From: Caldisphaera lagunensis DSM 15908
GTDB lineage: Archaea; Thermoproteota; Thermoprotei_A; Sulfolobales; Acidilobaceae
Assembly (NCBI RefSeq): GCF_000317795.1
Contig: NC_019791.1
Span: 372,001 to 436,000 of the forward strand
DNA length: 64,000 nucleotides
Direction of reading: 5' to 3'
Under the pieces are notes generated by a model, which was not told where the DNA came from, searched no databases, and saw only the letters and a list, made by a program, of their open reading frames with translations. Of the stretch, positions 61,280 through 64,000 are shown in pieces. Both the position numbers and the translations under genes were made by a program. Numbering within the stretch: position 1 is the stretch's first letter; every line of letters begins with the position of its first letter.

Positions 61280-62179
61280 ATGATAAAAATGATATCGAGC
61301 AAATTGGTTAAGGTCTTAAAGGGTATTAGGCCATGGAGCCTACCTATGACAATATTTGATTACATAGCGGTAGTGTTAGTAACATATATAATTTACTTAA
61401 AGATAAATTTAACATTAATTGTGTTAGGCATAATAGGATCAATTTTTCTGCACATCGCATCAAATATATTTAACGATTACTTTGATTTTAAGAAAAACAT
61501 AGACAAAGAAGGTAATGTAAGACCTTATCACTTAATTATTGATAAAATATTAAGTCCAAATATAACTTTGATTTTTGGATTTATATCATCAGCAATCGCA
61601 ATATTTATTGGTTTATTCTTAACATTTAATGGAAGACCGTTATCTATAATTCTAGGCTTACTAGGTTTTTTGCTAGCTTATGGATACTCAGGCTTCCCAT
61701 TTTATTTAAAGTATAATGCCCTAGGAGAGATAACAGCATATTTAGCTTGGGGTATTGTTGTTCCATTAGGTGCTTATTATCTAGCAACCGATAAAATAAG
61801 CTTCGTACCTCTTATTGTTGGATTGCCTACCTCAGTATATCTCTTTACTGTTATGAACATAAATAACATAAGAGATATAAATTACGATAAAAATTCTGGC
61901 GCAAAAACTATTGCAATAATTTTAGGAAAATATAAAGCTAAGATGTTATTTTTCTTTGAGTTGTTTATGCCATATTTATTTGTTATGATGGGCATATTTG
62001 TTTTTAAAGTATTGCCAATTACTACACTATTATCAAATATAACAATATTATATAATTACGTCATTATAAGAAATGCAATTAATGATAACCTAACAAAATT
62101 AGATGTAAACACAGCAATGCAAGCTTTACTTTTTGGAGTTATGTATACATTTAGCATAGGACTAACTAAATTTTTATAA
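61280..62179 (+). CDS. UbiA-family prenyltransferase (MenA-like)
   Basis: A 299-aa membrane prenyltransferase with about eight hydrophobic helices. The first Asp-rich motif is NIFNDYFDFKKNID and the second is NNIRDINYDKNSGAKT, which bind Mg and the prenyl diphosphate. RPWSLPMTIFDY at the N-terminus resembles MenA, so it may prenylate a quinone head group. Other members attach geranylgeranyl to lipids, so the acceptor is uncertain. It stands alone and is convergent with pcc1. Confidence 0.85.
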   Translation: MIKMISSKLVKVLKGIRPWSLPMTIFDYIAVVLVTYIIYLKINLTLIVLGIIGSIFLHIASNIFNDYFDFKKNIDKEGNVRPYHLIIDKILSPNITLIFGFISSAIAIFIGLFLTFNGRPLSIILGLLGFLLAYGYSGFPFYLKYNALGEITAYLAWGIVVPLGAYYLATDKISFVPLIVGLPTSVYLFTVMNINNIRDINYDKNSGAKTIAIILGKYKAKMLFFFELFMPYLFVMMGIFVFKVLPITTLLSNITILYNYVIIRNAINDNLTKLDVNTAMQALLFGVMYTFSIGLTKFL

Positions 62180-62192
62180 TATGAATTTATAT

Positions 62193-62423
62193 TTAAACAG
62201 ATAATGAATTAATTATTGCATAAATTAGATTAAGATATGAATTTGATATTGCTCTTAATCCTGATAATGTGTTGCTGCTAATAAATAAATTTATACAGTT
62301 ATCATTTAATTCAACTCTTACCTTACCTTTTTTTGGTGATGATTGATTGACTTCAGCTAATAATGATTTATATAAAGGATCAATTTTATCGTTTGAACAT
62401 ATTTTAAAATTTACTTCCATCAT
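62193..62423 (-). CDS. pcc1: KEOPS complex subunit Pcc1
   Basis: A 76-aa dimerisation subunit of KEOPS, which makes t6A37 in ANN-decoding tRNAs. Pcc1 fold segments are NFKICSNDKIDPLYKSLLAEV, KGKVRVELNDNCINLFISS and LSGLRAISNSYLNLIYAI. It overlaps the Brix gene by 20 bp and ends an exosome/ribosome cluster, the usual archaeal place for this gene. Confidence 0.88.
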   Translation of the reverse strand: MMEVNFKICSNDKIDPLYKSLLAEVNQSSPKKGKVRVELNDNCINLFISSNTLSGLRAISNSYLNLIYAIINSLSV

Positions 62424-63012
62424 TTATATCATCACCAAACTTTAATTTAAAATTAGGGCCTATATTCACATTTCTATTAAAAACTTTGATATCAATATAA
62501 GGAAAATCAAATTTTACTAAAAAATAAGCAATATTATTTTCATCAATTAATCTATCATTTACATTTAGATCTAGCATGGTTGATAGTTTATTTATATAAT
62601 CATATTTTACATTATCTTGTTTTTCATCAATTAACTTTATTGCAGCATCTCTTACGCTTATTTTTTTATTAAATCCTAGTTCTTTTCTCAAAGAAACCCC
62701 ATAAATTATTGCATATAAAATCAAATCAGGTCTTTTACTATTTTCATTTGGTTTAAATAACTGAATTTTACCCGGATTACCTTTATATTCATTAATTACA
62801 ATCAATTTTGGAATATTATACCTTAAAATGATCTGATTTAGTTCTTCTAATGATAGTTTACCTCTCCCAATCTTAATGCTTTTAGGTAAAACGCTGGATA
62901 GCTCATTTATAAATGTCCTAGTTCTTGTACTTGGATCTCTACTGCTCGTTAATAAAATCGAAGACTTATTTTTATTATATATCTTTTCAAATCTTAAAGG
63001 AACACTAGGCAA
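62404..63012 (-). CDS. Brix-domain ribosome biogenesis protein
   Basis: A 202-aa IMP4/Brix-like protein: ILLTSSRDPSTRTRTFINELSSVLP and IGRGKLSLEELNQIILRYNIPKLIVINEYKGNPGKIQLF are the RNA-binding Brix core. Archaeal members consist of the domain alone, as here, and are thought to help rRNA assembly. It lies between L37Ae and pcc1, overlapping the latter. Confidence 0.88.
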   Translation of the reverse strand: MPSVPLRFEKIYNKNKSSILLTSSRDPSTRTRTFINELSSVLPKSIKIGRGKLSLEELNQIILRYNIPKLIVINEYKGNPGKIQLFKPNENSKRPDLILYAIIYGVSLRKELGFNKKISVRDAAIKLIDEKQDNVKYDYINKLSTMLDLNVNDRLIDENNIAYFLVKFDFPYIDIKVFNRNVNIGPNFKLKFGDDINDGSKF

Positions 63013-63026
63013 AATACATCACAAAA

Positions 63027-63293
63027 TTAATCTGATTTAAAATATCTAGGCAGATATATTGATAACTCTGATCTTGGAGTATATGAAGCGCCTGCCCACT
63101 TATGACCGCATTTCTTACATATCCAAATTCCAACACTTTCCCTCTTAACTGTGCCTATGCTTCCGCAAAATGGGCATTGATGATCTTGATACATTTTTTC
63201 CATTACTGCCTTTGTTCTTTTCCTTAGAGTAGATCCATATCTAGGACCATATCTACCTGCTGGACCGACTATTTTTGTATGGCTATATACCAT
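63027..63293 (-). CDS. rpl37ae: Ribosomal protein L37Ae (L43e)
   Basis: An 88-aa large-subunit protein with GRYGPRYGSTLRKR and a zinc ribbon C40, C43, C59, C62 (CPFCGSIGTVKRESVGIWICKKCG). Its start codon shares the last base of the rrp42 gene. rpoP (Rpo12), which often follows in archaea, is absent. Confidence 0.95.
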   Translation of the reverse strand: MVYSHTKIVGPAGRYGPRYGSTLRKRTKAVMEKMYQDHQCPFCGSIGTVKRESVGIWICKKCGHKWAGASYTPRSELSIYLPRYFKSD

Positions 63294-64000
63294 TATTTAC
63301 CACCTTCCTCCTTCTTTTCACTTACTAATGCATTATTTAGCAATTTAAAATATACTTGCGCCGCCTGACTTGATATGTTTACTATATTATCTAATTCTTC
63401 TTGAGAAACTGAGCCCATACCGGTTTTTTGAACTCCGACTATATTTCCATTTTCGTCGAATGAAATAACAGACCTTGTATCTGATATTATTTCTTCATCA
63501 AGATTAGGATCAACTATTATATAATTTTCAATTTTTGCTGTTGTAACAGTTACTATCCTTTTATTTAACTTAATTGGTATATCTGAGATTTTATTGGTTA
63601 GCTTAATTTCTCCGGTTTCCATTTCCTCAAACTCAGGCATTCTTGCTGTAGATAACGCAGCCATTGATGCAAGCATGCTCGCATCAAATAAATTACCATC
63701 ATAGTCTAATATATATAGGTCAAGCCATAGCATCCAAACCTTATCCCCTGGTCTTATTACAAGTGATTTTAAATCAACTGCTTTAGGATCTCTAAGACTT
63801 CTATCAATAACTCTTGCCAATTCTATTGCATTTTCATCAGGAGGACCTGGCTCAAATTGTGGAGAAGCTAATGGTACAAGTTCTGCATGAACTTGCAATA
63901 CACCTTCATCTGGCATATCAGCAAATGGTTCTCCTGGTTCTATTTTTATTCCTGCCAAAACTTGGGTATTGCCTAGCTTAACAAGAGCAGATCCATTTGC
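63293..64000 (-). CDS. rrp42: Exosome subunit Rrp42 (5' end outside window)
   Basis: RNase PH-fold structural subunit of the archaeal exosome core, pairing with Rrp41. The frame stays open to base 64000, so the N-terminus lies beyond the window. Visible parts are ANGSALVKLGNTQVLAGIKI, PLASPQFEPGPPDENAIELARVIDRSLRD, VWMLWLDLYILDYDGNLFDASMLASMAAL and a C-terminal domain ending in KKEEGGK. It heads the Rrp42-L37Ae-Brix-Pcc1 cluster. Confidence 0.93.
   Translation of the reverse strand, partial: ANGSALVKLGNTQVLAGIKIEPGEPFADMPDEGVLQVHAELVPLASPQFEPGPPDENAIELARVIDRSLRDPKAVDLKSLVIRPGDKVWMLWLDLYILDYDGNLFDASMLASMAALSTARMPEFEEMETGEIKLTNKISDIPIKLNKRIVTVTTAKIENYIIVDPNLDEEIISDTRSVISFDENGNIVGVQKTGMGSVSQEELDNIVNISSQAAQVYFKLLNNALVSEKKEEGGK

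Overview
The window reads as chromosomal DNA of a low-G+C hyperthermophilic or thermoacidophilic crenarchaeon (Thermoproteota). Support comes from the archaeal information-processing genes (TBP, a truncated TFB-like factor, Spt4, an RpoG-like subunit, PCNA, PriS with a GINS subunit, a PriX-like primase subunit, aIF2-alpha, aIF6, Nop10, Cbf5, Pus10, LSm, Rrp42, Pcc1, Rpp30 and many eukaryote-type ribosomal proteins), from tRNA genes with bulge-helix-bulge introns, from an intron inside cbf5, and from a tetraether-lipid synthase homologue. TTG and GTG starts are common, usually 5-7 nt after a GGTGA-type ribosome binding site. The AT-rich base composition would suit a Caldisphaera/Acidilobales-like lineage, but that placement is inference.

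Layout. 1-4.5 kb: tRNA-Arg, TrmB- and PadR-type regulators, XerA recombinase, TFB-like factor, Nog1-type GTPase. 4.5-12 kb: glutamate dehydrogenase, a DsrE protein, an M24 peptidase, L37e/LSm, a PUA protein, an RpoG-like subunit, a Rieske protein and a radical SAM enzyme. 12-15.4 kb: tRNA-Arg, hemB-hemA, and an uncharacterised Cys-motif protein whose end runs into tRNA-Leu. 15.6-21.7 kb: secY-adkA, aIF2-alpha-nop10, a RibD-type reductase and a Tes-type radical SAM enzyme. 22-29.7 kb: glycosyltransferase, ion transporter, Pus10, Lhr helicase. 29.9-30.25 kb: a GC-rich structured non-coding element with an IS200/IS605-like 3' end and no transposase. 30.5-34.6 kb: beta-RFAP synthase family, RHH regulator, MoaD-MoaE fusion, L14e, intron-containing cbf5, tRNA-Ser. 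34.8-39.5 kb: crotonase, TBP, PCNA, PriS-GINS, L44e-S27e. 39.8-46 kb: tRNA-Asn, thioredoxin, L15e-COG1325-Rpp30-ThyX, tRNA-Gln with intron, PriX-like, aIF6-L31e-L39e-PDCD5. 46-56 kb: NAD, cell-surface, sulfur amino acid and sugar-phosphate metabolism, a KaiC-like ATPase, an ultra-acidic micro-protein made of a perfect 51-bp tandem repeat. 56-64 kb: Spt4, dephospho-CoA kinase, tRNA-Pro with intron, a COG2112 kinase-CCA-adding enzyme-ThpR cluster, UbiA-type prenyltransferase, and a Pcc1/Brix/L37Ae/Rrp42 cluster cut by the window end.

Most genes belong to the core translation, transcription, replication and RNA-modification machinery, arranged in short archaeal operons. Two clusters that are longer in many archaea appear split: secY-adkA lies 17 kb from L14e-cbf5, and L44e-S27e lies 20 kb from aIF2-alpha-nop10. 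No CRISPR array, complete insertion sequence or rRNA gene was seen. The items most worth a second look are the orphan structured element at 29.9-30.25 kb, the cbf5 intron whose removal restores the catalytic Asp, the acidic repeat micro-protein, the internal-GG MoaD-MoaE fusion, and tandem TATA-like boxes 21 bp apart before tbp.
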